A DNA stretch of 64,000 bases. It comes from Bimuria novae-zelandiae CBS 107.79 (Eukaryota > Ascomycota > Dothideomycetes > Pleosporales > Didymosphaeriaceae). The stretch covers positions 62,001 through 126,000 of the forward strand of contig ML976659.1 in the NCBI GenBank assembly GCA_010015655.1, in the 5' to 3' direction. Shown in pieces: positions 45,358 through 57,800 of this stretch (position 1 is its first letter; each line of letters begins with the position of its first letter). The position numbers were made by a program, and so were the translations under genes. The notes below the pieces were generated by a model, which saw nothing but the letters and a program-made list of their open reading frames with translations, was not told the DNA's origin and made no database searches.

Positions 45358-46201
45358 TTCTCGTCCTAGTTCTATGTTAATTAGCTAGTGTTTTCCTGGA
45401 GACTTTAAGATAATGAAGGGTTGTGATTCCAAGTCAGATCATCTTCATTTCTGATCTTGTGGCTGACGAAGAAATGAGGTTGTTCCTGATTGTGGCGGGC
45501 GTATAATTTGGTTCAATTTCCCTTGGAACGGTTACAAGATAGGAGGAGAGTTGTCAAGTACAGATCTACAACGAAGAAATAACATCTTATAGTAGTCAAA
45601 TATCTAGGGTTTAGCGCTGTCTGAACATCTTTCACTCTAATGACATTGTAGTCTAAAAGTATGAGATAGCGCTATGGGAAGGTCACTTCAAGCTTGCGCA
45701 ACGCAACTTTGTTGTTTTCGCACCTGTTCGTACGGAGCGCAACAACGAGTAGCCACGATCTAACAGTAGCACAGCGGAGCGCATCGCAGTAATCCTTTAA
45801 AGTAACAGAGCGGAACGCAACATAACAGAGGCAGAGCGCAACGCAACACATCCAGAGCCCCATGATAATTGAGGCGGCGCAACGGAACGCTACAGAGGGA
45901 ATGCTAACAACCTTATTGAATGTTTGAAGGTACTCTCTCTGACTATGGAGTAGTTTTAGACAACCACTTCTCTAAAAACTATATTATGGGTACAGTCAGT
46001 GGCAGAGGAATGTATCTTAGCGGTGGTACAATTTTCTTCCGCGCTCTCATCTTTTTATTGAATAATGATAGACTGCGACCGCACCAAGAGAAAGCATCCA
46101 GGTCCTATATATCTAGGCACCCATTCCATTAGTACAACCCACCGGCCTGAATTATACCTAGAACTCCCAAGCTCATCAATACCAATCTGAACAAGAATCG
46201 C
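45358..46201. repeat. Intergenic region with GCAACGC-type degenerate repeats
   Basis: No gene supported. From about 45695 to 45905 short related words recur: GAGCGCAACAACGAG, CAGCGGAGCGCATCGCAG, CAGAGCGGAACGCAACAT, CAGAGCGCAACGCAACA and GCGCAACGGAACGCTACAG. They are spaced 20-50 bp apart. They also create a Cys/Val/Leu-rich open frame on the minus strand that is an artefact of the repeat. Origin unknown. Confidence 0.5.
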
Positions 46202-47020
46202 TCACACCCCCACCGCCGTATTCTGCCTCATCCCAATCAAATCCGCAAACTTCTTCAACAAATACAACGCATGATGCCTACCACACTCCTCCCCCTCAGC
46301 ATCCCCATTATCCGTCACCCCGCGCGTACACCTCCTGGCCTCTATAATCCACCCCGCACAGACCTTCTGCGTCAACGCATCTGCCCTATTCATCGCCTTG
46401 CACGGCTCATGGCCCACCGTCTTCGCCAGCAAATTTCGCGAATAGTCCGCATGGCAGTCATTAGGGCCCTCTCCGTCGGCGGTGTACGGATGCGCGCAGT
46501 CGAGCACGTGTGCTTCGATGGAGCGGCAGGTGTGCTTGGTGCGCGAGTTGAGGCGGCAGAATTGCGTGAAGCGCACGCGGGCGAGCTGCGCGCTGGAGGC
46601 TATGCCCCAGCTGTTGTTTAGGGTGTCGATATGGGCCCGGTGCCGGCCGGGAGACCAGTAGTTGATGTAGCCGTTCATGTTAGGGGCTTTGGTGGAGGAG
46701 CCGGTGAAGTGTATGGTGGAGGTGGTTGTGGTAGTTGTGAAGGTTGGGGTCGAGGCACTTGAGTGCATTGCGCAGGGGCAGTCTATGACCGCGGACGTAG
46801 CAGGAGCATTGCTGGTGCTCGTTGCTGCGGGGACGGTAGATGTAGCGGGGGAAGTCGTTGCATCAGAGGAGATAGTGGAAGGATTTGTGGTGGAGAAGGT
46901 GCTCGATGAGGTTTCGCCGGACACTTCTTGCTGGGGTCTGCGAGGTGAAAGATGAAGGAGAGGCACAGCAGCACTGAGGGTGAGAGCAATGGCGCTCGAT
47001 ATGAAGACAATGAGCTTCAT
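46202..47020 (-). CDS. Secreted Cys-containing protein with Ser/Thr-rich linker (effector candidate)
   Basis: 272 residues, intronless. It starts MKLIVFISSAIALTLSAAVP, a clear signal peptide with a probable cut after SAA/VP. Residues about 35-115 are almost only Ser, Thr, Ala and Pro, suited to O-glycosylation. The C-terminal domain (about 118-272) contains about nine Cys (FCRLNSRTKHTCRSIEAH, VLDCAHPY, GPNDCHADY, EPCKAMN, KVCAGWIIEARRC and EECGRHH) and a tryptophan-containing YINYWSPGRHR. No enzyme motif recognised. Secretion and cysteines make it an effector or wall-protein candidate; that is inference. Confidence 0.8.
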   Translation of the reverse strand: MKLIVFISSAIALTLSAAVPLLHLSPRRPQQEVSGETSSSTFSTTNPSTISSDATTSPATSTVPAATSTSNAPATSAVIDCPCAMHSSASTPTFTTTTTTSTIHFTGSSTKAPNMNGYINYWSPGRHRAHIDTLNNSWGIASSAQLARVRFTQFCRLNSRTKHTCRSIEAHVLDCAHPYTADGEGPNDCHADYSRNLLAKTVGHEPCKAMNRADALTQKVCAGWIIEARRCTRGVTDNGDAEGEECGRHHALYLLKKFADLIGMRQNTAVGV

Positions 47021-47485
47021 CTTGAACTGTGGTGGTGTCTCTCACCACCAAGAGCACAGGAGCCTTTTGGGTGGTGGACTGAAAAGCGCAAGACTGAGCA
47101 AATCTCCCTTTGGTAGCAGGGTGGTATATTACTGTTGAACAGGCCGCTAACGCAAGTCGTGAGGAGTCAAATGTTGACTCATGGCTGCAGTTGCAATAGC
47201 ATCGCTATAATTTGACATGTAAACGATGGGACGACGGCGTGAGATGCGGACCAAGTAACACACGGCAAGCCCCACTTGTCTACCACCTTCTGTCCTAATT
47301 CTAAGTGCGGCTTTCAGATCTGTCAGCGGAAGTCATCCCAGTTCCATTCCCATGGATCCAGCCCACGCTCTCACCCCAACACCAGAACCTCGTCGAATCG
47401 CCAACTACCACTACACGGGTGCCTAGGTGTACGTGCGATGACTGACTGGAGAACGCATCCCAGTTCCAAGCACCACATTTGCAAG
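47021..47485. other. Intergenic region between secreted protein and P450 genes
   Basis: Probable promoter of the secreted-protein gene and 3' flank of the P450 gene. Nothing else recognised. Confidence 0.35.
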
Positions 47486-49324
47486 CTAACGCGCCGACTT
47501 TACCTCGACGATCGGTCCATCCCTCACCCCACCCAGCGCATCCCACATTTGATACTCATCTTCCCTCTCCCTCCCAATCCCCAAGCCTTTCCGCCCCGCT
47601 CCAACTCCCTTCTCCCCCTCGCACTCTCTAAGATCGAACCTCCACAAGAAATGCGCTAGGGTAAGCTTCAACTGCAAGTAGCCCAGATTTTTCCCAATGC
47701 AACCTCTGACGCCCAAACCGAATGGCTCGAACGCTCGACGCATCTCGTCAATGGCGGACGGCGGATTCGTCGGCGACGGGATCCAACGCTCAGGAGAGAA
47801 CTTGAAGGGCTCCGTAAAATAATCCGCATTGTGATGGATAGCGTACTGCGCTACTCCCACGACGGTGCCTTCAGAGAAGAAGTGGCTGTCGATGGTCATG
47901 CCGCCAGAGAGCACGACGCGGGGAACATGCGACAATACCCCGGTAAGACGCCGAAGGCTTTCTTCGATGCACGCGTAAAGGTAGGTGCACGAGTTCAGTT
48001 TTGCCCCGCTTACGATTTCCTGCGATGATGCGAAAGTCGAACTACATCGTGTTAGCGCTGTGAAGTCTGCGGCGGTGGCAGACGACTTACCGGATTTCTG
48101 CGGTCACCTTTTCCAGACAGTTGGGATTGTGGACTAGGTAGAATATGGCGCCGCTTAGCACCTGGCTGTATGGGTCTGCTCCCGCTAGCATCATATTGAG
48201 CGACTCGGTGTCTAGATCGAGCGACGAGGGACGCCATCCGCTTTTCTTATCTTCATTGAACGTCAGTTTGGACAAGAGGTCTATGCGGTCTTTGAAGCCT
48301 GTCTCGTTCCTGGCATTACTGGTCAAGCGGGCCTGCACCTGGTCCTTCCCATAGTCGATGAGACGGTTGCTATCGCGTACTGGCTTCCCACCGAGGACTT
48401 CAAACCACTGTGATCGGAGGAATGGACGCACGAGGAAGGCTACAGGTAGGTATGAAAGCTTGCGAGCAATATCAGCGTAGCTGTTCGATGTGGTTAGTGT
48501 GAGGACGCACCCAGTAAAGTAGCTTCTGAGTTGGGAGTACGCATTCCGCCAAGTCTCTGTTATCTTTCTCTTGTACGCTCCTGAGGTCGCTTCCGAGAAC
48601 TAGGGCACCCATGAGGTCGAAGCCCAGATAGACGGATACGAGATGCGCATTCCACTTGTCACCCCATCCACCTGAATTCGGCTTCAGTGTCTCACAGAAG
48701 CGCTCGATGATATCGATTATGAGAGGCTCATTGGCCTTAATCGACTCCGTTGTGAACGCCGGGCTCATCCATCGTCGCTTGATAGCATGCTTCTCTCGGT
48801 CCGTCTCCGTGAAGCTGCTATACGTGCCAGCTGCGATGTCAAATGTTTTATACCACTCTCCCTTCTTCACGTTTGCCGTGCGCGTACCATAGATGGCGTT
48901 CAGTGCGGTGGTAGTGTTAAATGAGAGCGTATTAGGAGCGATGCGTACGATTGGGCCTACGAATATTCAATCAGGCTTGAATTCAGGTCCATGAAAGAAC
49001 AGTGGGCGTCATCTAGCCGGCCTTCCAAGATCACATACCATATCTTTCGTGATCGAGAAGGTGCCAAATATGACGGTCTCCGGTATATGCTTGCCACAGG
49101 AGCGGCCACCCGCTAAGCTTGTAGCTAAGCGGGCCAGGATACTTTGCAAGTGGGTGGAAGAATACACGGTATACACATAGCGCAACAATCTATCCATTCG
49201 CTGGTCAATTTGTCCGCCTTGCGATGTAGGAGTACTGAGGCCTTACGTATCCGATCAATGTGACGGTGCCATAGGCGATTAGATGCGACAGTGCAGAATA
49301 AAATATTGGAAACGCAGACAACAT
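47486..49324 (-). CDS. Cytochrome P450 monooxygenase
   Basis: 532 residues from five exons that join in phase: 49324-49247, 49189-49039, 48956-48511, 48458-48091, 48041-47486; introns 57, 82, 52 and 49 bp. The first two exons make the membrane anchor (LIAYGTVTLIGYIVALCVYR) followed by the family's VFFHPLAKYPGP. Helix C region: TETDREKHAIKRRWMSPAF. Helix I region is atypical (MMLAGADPYSQVLSGAIFYL, where most have AGxDT). EESLRR supplies the ExxR pair, PERW follows, and FEPFGLGVRGCIGKNLG holds the heme-binding Cys. It acts at the ER with a P450 reductase; the substrate is unknown. The third intron (GTGCGT...CGCAAG) is the least certain. Adjacent to no obvious biosynthetic core gene. Confidence 0.93.
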
Positions 49325-49721
49325 CGCGAAACGTGAATCGAAATCGAGGGAAGGGGGACGAAGTTCGTACCTACCTGCCGTGTATATTATATTTGAAGAT
49401 ACCGGCATAGGCGCGTCTGGCCTTTGCCCTCGTCGGGGCATATTTCCACAATTAGCAATTCTCCTTCATGCTTTGCATGCAAGCGATTGGACTTGGTCCT
49501 CCTTCGCCTGTGGCATGATCGATTGCTTCGGCTTAGTGGATAAACGAGGTGCGTCGTGGGATGCCGCATGCGTCCGTATCCGCGGGGCCCAATGGGGCCG
49601 CTCGGCAATGGGCCGACGCGCTCGAAAGCATCCATGGATTCGACTCTCCCACGGACTTAGCTTAACCCTTACACCCCAATTGCTTCAACTATTACAAAAC
49701 GACAAACAATCATCAACTATT

Positions 49722-49991
49722 ATGTCAACAAAAAGACCCCTCAAGCCTTCCTCCCCCTCATCGCCAATGACGTCATCCTCATCCATTGAGGACAGGGCAG
49801 CGCGCGGCGACCTATTGTTCAGCTTGGCGCCTTCGAACGGCAAAGGTAACGTGGATCTACCAAACCCTCATAAGCGGCGAATTGCTGATTGCGTTGCAGT
49901 GGTCCAATTCAACCCGTTGCTCACTCCTTCACCATTGCTCGACCCGAAGGAGTTGGAGCGCAAGCGAAAAGCCGCATCTACATCCACTTAG
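49722..49991 (+). CDS. Small unknown protein
   Basis: Exons 49722-49845 and 49900-49991 around a 54-bp intron (GTAACG, branch GCTGAT, TTGCAG). The product is 71 residues: MSTKRPLKPSSPSSP..., a Ser-rich start, RAARGDLLFSLAP, then VVQFNPLLTPSPLLDPKELE and a basic tail. If the intron is retained the frame stays open (89 residues), so both forms are possible. The open frame extends further upstream, but that part looks like non-coding promoter. Family not recognised; expression evidence would decide. Confidence 0.5.
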   Translation: MSTKRPLKPSSPSSPMTSSSSIEDRAARGDLLFSLAPSNGKGNVDLPNPHKRRIADCVAVVQFNPLLTPSPLLDPKELERKRKAASTST

Positions 49992-50512
49992 GTCTTCGCC
50001 CCAGTGGCCCCGGTAGATTGGGTTATGGTTAAAGGGTGGGCTTGTTGAGGTCTTCGCAATGGTTAGGAGGACTCTTGCGTGCAGACCTGAGTGCATGCAA
50101 CGGCGAGAAGAGAGAAGGCGGCGAAATGTATGTTCTTGCTCCTCATTATGTGAGATGGATATCTACTGCTGCCGGTTTTAGCAGAAGACATGAACGCCTC
50201 GCTCGTTAAGGATACTGCAGCCTTCTAGAAGGGCTCATAGCCGGATATGAGCAGGTTGTCGAATCAGTGTCAAAGGTTCAGTGCCAGTGGAGGAAGTTCA
50301 AGGAGAAGACAAGCTCCGTAGAGCGACCAGAGCTATGAAGATTGGATGTGTGAATTATGCTATAATCTAGCCTACATCCAATGCCATTAGGCTTGTTCCG
50401 AAATGCTCTTTTATGATCCTCGTCTGTCAGAATTGGGCGAGAGGTGTTGCGTCAGAGTGCCGGTAAGGAAGACTGTACGAATGAAAGCTTGATTCTGTAC
50501 CCGACGTTGGTC
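49992..50512. other. Intergenic region
   Basis: Ordinary composition, no gene or repeat recognised. Confidence 0.35.
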
Positions 50513-50772
50513 CTATGTGACATGGAAGATACTGTCTCTATATTCATTAAAAAGCTGGCAGACAGGATCTGCGTCGGTACACAGACTCAACAGCAGACTG
50601 CGCACACAAGCTCGTAAAGCTCCAATTAGGATAAGGCCGTGTCTCACTGATATTGTATCACGGTTCGAGTTGCCGTTTGATCTTGCAGTAGAAGGGAGGG
50701 CCTGCAAGTCGACCTCAAAAATTTGCATAGCTCCAAATGCGCCAGGTACCACAACGGTGCCAGCCCTCAGAT
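50513..50772 (-). pseudogene. Split host gene, 3' piece (3 of 3)
   Basis: C terminus of the minus-strand gene that starts at 63461. It encodes LRAGTVVVPGAFGAMQIFEV, DLQALPSTARS and ALRACVRSLLLSLC, ending IFHVT at 50513. The frame joins exactly to piece 2 (51607-52361) if the 834-bp element 50773-51606 and one copy of CCTCAGAT are set aside, giving FDL-RAGTVVVPG. I believe it belongs to a family of fungal hypothetical proteins with an N-terminal membrane anchor (from memory). Function unknown. Confidence 0.8.
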
Positions 50773-51606
50773 CAGCGCTGCCAACGAATCGAACAGGATC
50801 CGAACAAGGTGCTTGTTCGTTCGTTCGGCCCACATACAAATGTACGTACGTTCGAGACGACTCGAACAGGAGCGTCTTCGAACAGTACAACGAACGTTCG
50901 GCCGAACGTTCGTATATATACAACTTTCCTAATTAGGAAGGAGGTTGGTGTTGTGGTCGAGAAACTGGCTGCCGTCCACCAGCTAGATGTTTTGGCCGGC
51001 ATCCTTCTTGACGACGTGGTTGAGGAGACGTTTGCCTTGCCAGAGGCGGGTCCATACAATAGGAAAACGAGCTCCGGACACTTTCAGCTCGCCGGGAAAC
51101 TCATGCGTAGGAGCGACGGACTCCACTTTAGATGGCGAGTCATCCAAGCTCTCGAAGCTCTCCGCCATCGCCATGACAGCTGCCGTACGCGACCCGGCAT
51201 GGTGATAGCTGTCAAATGCCAGCCGGGTTGACTGGGTCGACTGGGTCGACTGGGACGAGTGCGAGCGGGTAACAAATTGATCCATAACAAGATACGCTCA
51301 CGGCTGACGATGGGAAACAGTGGGAGGCACGTCGACGAGAAAACTCAGAGTTTTCTTCTCCTACAAGAACGTTGCACAAGACCAGCAGAACAAGGTAATA
51401 CTCCACCAATTAGGACAGAATCCCCATACTAAATCGATCAAAAGTAGTCCCGAACAACCGAACAACCGAACGTTTGGCTCTAATAATGCGTTCGTTCGAA
51501 GCTCTGTTCGACCCACCATGCCTGTTCGTTCGTTCGATCCAAAACACCAGAAAACGCCGTTCGGATCGATTGTTCGGATCGAACGTTCTGTTCGTTGGCA
51601 GCGCTG
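50773..51606. mobile_element. 834-bp non-autonomous hAT-type element
   Basis: Inverted ends CAGCGCTGCCAACGAA (16 bp perfect at 50773 and at 51606 inverted) and a perfect 8-bp duplication CCTCAGAT (50765-50772, 51607-51614) identify a hAT-type DNA transposon. Subterminal parts are packed with GAACGTTCG/CGAACGA words in both orientations. The middle 450 bp encodes no transposase but has a frame of about 100 codons on the minus strand (50983-51285, MDQFVTRSHSSQ...; GELKVSGARFPIVWTRLW), perhaps a captured gene fragment. It interrupts a host gene. Confidence 0.88.
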
Positions 51607-52361
51607 CCTCAGATCGAACGCAATCTGGCTGCTTGACGACAGCTGGATCTGTCGTGCAGACTGGTACACGAGGTCTCCGAACTCGTCATTGGTGAGCATG
51701 AGGATGCAGATCATGAGGTTGACCTCCATAACATCATGCTGCATACTTTTGAGCACAAGCTCTAGCTCGTACAGCGTTTTTGAATTGTTGGAGGACTTCT
51801 TGAAGAAGTACTCGGCCGCTTTGGAAAACTTTGCGCGTTCGTCCGCGTTGATGCCAAGGTGTTGAATGTTGTCTGATAGTTTACTGAGTAGAGGAACGTC
51901 TCGGGCGGAGATTTGACGCAGCATGGTGAGCCCCAAAGGACTTTTGCCCATGTCTCGCACAAGATAACCGTTGGGGTGCCAATCCATCTCCAACAGTGCG
52001 CAGGCGAGCTTCTGTGCGTCCTCTCGCCTAATGTAATTATCTGCTTCACGATCCGGGCCGAGGCGGACGAAAGCCATCGATGCGGGCACGTATGTCGACA
52101 TGGCCACCTCTTGCAGCGCTGCATATGTCTTCGTGTCTGCTCGCAGCTTCCTGAGCATGTAAAACTTTTCCCTTGATAAGTCTAGCTCCACGGAGGTAGT
52201 AACCTCGTCGACAGCCGAGCTTTCTTCAAGGCCCCAGAATCGCAGGTGGCGGGCTTCAAAATGAACGCGCGGTTGAGTTGTAGAGGGTCCAGGTGCTCTC
52301 ACCAGCATGGGTGTGACCCTCCCACTACCAAGAAAACTACTGGCGTCCGAGTAGGTAGGAG
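51607..52361 (-). pseudogene. Split host gene, middle piece (2 of 3)
   Basis: Continuous minus-strand frame of about 250 codons between the two hAT insertions. It reads TYSDASSFLGSGRVTP, VHFEARHLRFWGLEESS, REKFYMLRKLRADTKTYAAL, a wing of charged helices (NADERAKFSKAAEYFFKKSS) and ILMLTNDEFGDLVYQSARQI. No stop in this piece. Upstream it joins in frame to piece 1 at the GGTAGGAG duplication (PSTPTPT-YSDAS). Confidence 0.82.
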
Positions 52362-53389
52362 CAGAGCTGGCAACAAGCAAGTCAATCAAGTTGAGGTGAA
52401 TTGCTTAATTAATTGACCGATATGGTGGCTTTTGCTTAACTTAATTAACTTAATAGCGTAAATTAGGCTCGATTTATTAACTTAATTAACTTAATTAATA
52501 ACTTTGCTAAGCTAATTAAGGGTAATTAATTGCTGTAGATCTCGTAGATAGTCTTTAGCTTATTAGGGGTAATAGCGTTAGTATATTAATTATTTACTAT
52601 CGTTATAGGCTTTAAGCTAAGGCGCTTCTAGCTACGTAGTAATTATAGCGTAGATAGAAGATCCACCTTTATGCATAACTATCTTATCTCTAATAAATTA
52701 CCTAACTCTAAAAAGGTCCTTTTATAATTAGTAGCAGCGGCGGGGATACTAAGGATATTAAGAGTAAAGCGCGATAAGACAGGATACTTATTAGCCTTAC
52801 CTATTTAATAGAGTAGCGGGTTACGCGTAAATAGGGAGTTCTTTAGTATAAGTAGTTTAATTATCTACTACTTAAACTTATTACGGCGGAGGACTAGGCA
52901 GGCGTTATTACCTTATAGGGTAGCTTTTATAAAGTCTAACTAGCTACTAGATAGCCTAGTACGTGCCTTCTTTAGTAGAGGCTCTAGCGTACTAATAAGA
53001 GATACGGCATCTTTAAACTCTAACTATAAGCGTTAAAAGCTAACGTGGCAATTATCTAGCCAGCCTTTATAGGTGTAACACCCCTTATAGAGATCCTCGT
53101 CGTAATTAAGCGGTATAGCCTATATCTTATCTATAAGGCCTTTTGTGTGTGGGTGGAGACAGTAAGCCGCGTAATATGCCGGGGCGTCCTTTAGCTTACG
53201 TAGGTACTTAAGGATCTTCGTGTAAGCTATATTATAGGTGGCTTTTATGTGGTCCTCCGGGGCATTAACGTTGTTAAAGTTAACGTTATTATATTAAAAG
53301 AGTATCTTGTTAAGGGTAGTAGCAAGCTATAAGAGCGTAAGGAGGACCTCCTATATTACACCTAACGTACTAGCCACGCCCTTGCCCTC

Positions 53390-53562
53390 TGTCACGAGTC
53401 GTAGGTCGAGGGCCCTTAACGGCCCTAGTCCGCTCTAGACCGGCGCTATCCGGGCCTTCCGCCTATCTACTTCCCTCGCCGCAGCCCTTCTCTTCCCTCT
53501 CTAAGGGATCGCCTTAGTACTGTGGATAGACTGAGTCGCCCGTAGTTAGGGCGCTTTTTACA
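53390..53562 (+). repeat. 5' LTR of Gypsy element D
   Basis: 173 bp, TGTCACGAGTCGTAGG to GCTTTTTACA. It differs from the 3' copy by only a handful of bases, although the interior is saturated with RIP-type changes. The G+C content is far above the flanks. Confidence 0.95.
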
Positions 53563-54899
53563 ATACGATCCCTTACCCCCTTATATCTAATTTACCTGTA
53601 TAATAGAATCGACACGAAGAGTTACTTGCTAGACCTTAAAGATAGCAGGAGACCCTTAAAGCAGGTTACTACCCGTAGGACCCTCTAAATAAGAGCCTCT
53701 AATAGTTACAACGCCTATAGAAGACCTAACAACACCTATAAACCTAGAGGAAAACCCCCTTGCCGTTATAGGTAGTAATAATAACTAATAATTAGAGGAA
53801 GTTACTCTTTAAGAACGCCTAGGCGTGCTATAGCTCTAATAACATATTTAGGAACTAGAGGCCTCCCTAATAGTAGAGCGTCACTAATCTAAAGGCAAGA
53901 CCCTAGTTAGGAACAAGATAATAACTACTAGTATCTCTAATAACTCCCTAAAGCCCGAGGAGGGTTACGGCAACCTAGACAAGACTAAAGACACAAGTAA
54001 CAACCTATTAAGTAATAGCTTAATAAAGGACGCGTCCTTAAGCTTAGATAATACTAGTTAAGACTAATCTAGGGCCTTTAGAAGCATCCGACGCCCGCGA
54101 AAAAAGGATAGATAAGGCCAGACCCGCACTAGCTATAATAAAGAACATTAAATCTAAATAGTAGCTACTACCCTAGACGCATAGCTACTAAAGCCACTAG
54201 AACCCCCTTAATTTAAGGGCAAGGGTTGCAAGGAACTAAACTTATAAAAGAGGGCCTATAAGGACTATATTAACTTCTTACCTGCCCTTAAAACTAACGA
54301 AGCGCAGGTTAGGTTCGCAGTAAGATACTTAGGAGATATATAATGTAACTACTAGAACTAAATAGTTGCTAAGATTCTAGAGCGGAAGCGATATAGGAAA
54401 GTCACCTAGGACCTTCTATAGCAGACTATAGTAGACTCCCTAGAATTAGCCTAGGAGCGAAAGAGTGCCGCTCGCTAAAGGATTAAGGTAGCTAAACAAG
54501 GCAAGAAGACCCCTATAGAACTCCTTAACTACCTTAAGGACTAATAAGAGGAATGCGACCTAGAGAAGGCCTTAGATAATAATAATAAAGACTATATTAA
54601 TAACTTCTATATAGTACTAGATAAGAAAATCTAAGAACGCCTTAAATAGTAGCCGCGCAAATAGAAGAGCCTCTTTTACTTAGAAGTAAAGGTAAATATA
54701 TATTAGCAAGCGTTAAAACCTTATAAGTTAAGGAAATAACGCACACACGATATTAATAACAACTTCCTTAACAAGCTAGCTAATAAAAGGCGCGATCGAA
54801 AGCGATTTAGGTTAAATAATATAAGACTATACTAGAGACGCCACGATAGCGACCGTCGCGATAAGGATAGCAAGAAGAAGGCTTAGGTAGTAAAGGATA

Positions 54900-57800
54900 G
54901 GGATAAGGACTAATGCTTCTACTACTATAAACTAGGCTATTATAAGGCGTCCTATTTAAAGTACAAGGCTAAGGCGGGGAAAGACAAGCTATAGACTAGG
55001 AGGCCTAATAGTCTATAGGTAAGGTTAACTATAATAAGGGTTAATAATAACTAGTCGCAGCCGTAAGGACCCTTAAGGATAGGAGTAGTAGCTTACTAAT
55101 CGCGCTGGACGGTGAAGTATAGCACGAAGGTAACTAATAATAAATTAAAGCCCTAGTAGACTGCGGAGCTAAAGCGAATTTCGTTAGTAGCAATCTAATA
55201 AAGTAGTTAGGGGTTGTAGTAATAATAATAAATGGCAAACGCTACGTGGCGCTAAATAAATAAGACTTGGGCGTTTTAGGCTAGGCGAAGCTCCCCTACA
55301 CTATTATAAATAGTCGCGGTAAAACCAAGAGCAGTAGTTGCCTATTTATAGTTAGTAATATTAGTAGATTTAACATAGTCCTAGGAATGTCTTAGCTAGC
55401 AGAATAAAACCCTATCGTAAACTTTTATAATAAGATTATCCGCTTCGCCTATAGGAAGCGCAAATAGACTAAGATCTCTATTAAATTAGTAGAAGAGTTC
55501 GCCGGCACGGCTAAAGACATAGTAAATAACTATTTTGTTATGTATGCCACCCTAAAGGACACATTAGGAGGCCTACCTGGGACGCTACCTAAAGAATACT
55601 AGGGATAGTAAGAGGAAGCCTTCTCTAAAGAAGCCGCGAGCATCCTTATCGACCATGGCCCCTACAAGATAAAGATTAATATTAAGGAAGGTAAGGAAGT
55701 GCCTTTTAGACTACTCTATAGTTTATTAGAGTTAGAGTTAGCAGTTCTGCGCGACTATATTTAGAAAAACCTTAAATAGGGCTTTATTTAACTATCGCGA
55801 TTAAGCGCTAGGACACTAATCCTTTTTATAAAAAAAAAGGATAGAGGCCTCTGCCTCTACGTCAACTACAGGGGACTAAATGCAGTTATAATAAAGAACT
55901 AATACTTACTTTCCTTAATATAGAAATCCCTTAACCAACTAGGGGATGCCTAGATCTATACTAAACTAGACCTAAGGGACGCCTACCACCGCGTCTAAAT
56001 TAGGGCAGGAGATAAATAGAAGACGGCCTTCTAAACAAGGTACAGATAGTACGAATACATGGTAATGCCTTTTAGCTTAACAAACGCGCCTGCGACCTTC
56101 TAAAGCTATATTAATAATATACTATTAGACCTTCTTAATATCTGCTGTATTGTGTACCTTAATAATATCCTTATCTACTTTAAGACGAAGGAGGAATACA
56201 TCTAGCACGTTTAGATAGTGCTAGAACGCCTTATTAAACGCCGGCTATACGCTAAACTATCTAAATGCGAATTCTACACACGCAAGGTGGGATACCTAGG
56301 CTTTATAGTATCCCTAGACGGCGTAGAGATAGAGGAGGACCGCGTCGCCTCTATAAAAGATTAGCCTAAACTAAATTTAGTCTAAGCAGTTAGGATCTTC
56401 CTTAGCTTTACTAATTACTATTAAAGGTTTATAAAAGGATTCTCTTGAGTAGCGGCACCCCTTTACGCCCTAATAAGAAGGCTAGAGGGAGCCACTAAGG
56501 GCAAATAGTAATAGAGACTCGAGGAATTAGTTATAATAAGTCTACTAAAGTAGGCTAAGGCCTCCTTTTACTAGCTAAAAAAGAGCTTTATGCGAGGGCC
56601 CTTGCTAGCCCACTTTAACCCTAAAAGACCCTTAAGAGTGGAAACTAACGCTTTAGGTTTCGCGATTTTAGGTATCTTAAGCTAACCGTAACTAGATAAA
56701 TATAGGAAGCTATAATAGCACCTAGTTGCTTTTTATTCGCGCAAGATAAACCAGGTAGAACGAAACTATAACACGCATAATGGCGAGTTACTAGTAATTA
56801 TTAAAGCTTTTAAGTATTAGTAACACTACTTAGAGGGTGTTAGTAAGAAGGTTAAGCTTCTAACTAATTATACTAACCTGCAAGGGTTTATGTCTATAAA
56901 AGTCTTAACTAGATAGTAGGTAAGGTAGGCCGAATAGCTTGCGACGTTTAATTTTAAAATTAAACACTATCTAGGAAGGACAAATCCCGCTAACAGACTA
57001 TTATAGAGACCCGACTACGAGTTAGAGGAGGAAACAAGCTTAGGCGGGATAGGTAGTTCCTAGCAAAGACTCCTTAAGGCCCTATAGCACAAGTTATAGC
57101 TAAAAGGCGACGCTTTAGACAAAGCAGGCGTGGCAGGTAGCCTATAGCTACCAAAGTAGGCAGAAAGCCCTAGACTAGTGGTAGTAACAAGGGTCGCTAG
57201 ACTTAGAACGTTGGCGACTAAAGAGGTGGCGGTAAACGATTTAGTAAGCGCTTACCCTATAGTAGAGCTATTAAAGAGAAATAGCTAGGGGGACGAAACT
57301 ATAGAACAAATCCTCTAGTACCTCTAAGGGCCAGAGATGGCAAAGCCGGAATGGCTAAAGCGCTGGATAATTAGACCGGCCAACCTATTATAGTACGAGA
57401 ATAGGCTATACGTGCTACCTCTAGCAAGGGTACACATCCTTTAATAATGCCACGATAACTCCCTTACGGGCTATTTTAGCTTTGCTAGAATCTTAGAGCT
57501 AGTGCTATAGGAGTTCTAGTAGCCTAGTATCTAATAATACGTAAAGGACTACGTCTAGACCTGTTAAGCGTACTTTAGGGCGAAACCTGTCTAATACGCA
57601 ACGCACGGCCAACTTAATAGTTTACTAGTTCTAAGGGGTATCTAGGAGGATATTACTATAGACATGATAATAGATCTACTTAAGAGTAAATCTAAAGCCT
57701 ATTATTATAACAGCATCCTAGTAATTATTAACTAGTTTTCTAAGATAGCACACTATATCCCCACGCGAAAGGACCTAAAGGTAGTAGAGCTAGCTAAGGT

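Noticed and set aside
49380..49721. Upstream extension of the small plus-strand gene to a 203-codon frame
   Set aside because: It overlaps the 5' region of the P450 gene on the other strand and lacks protein-like features; the ATG at 49722 has a better context.
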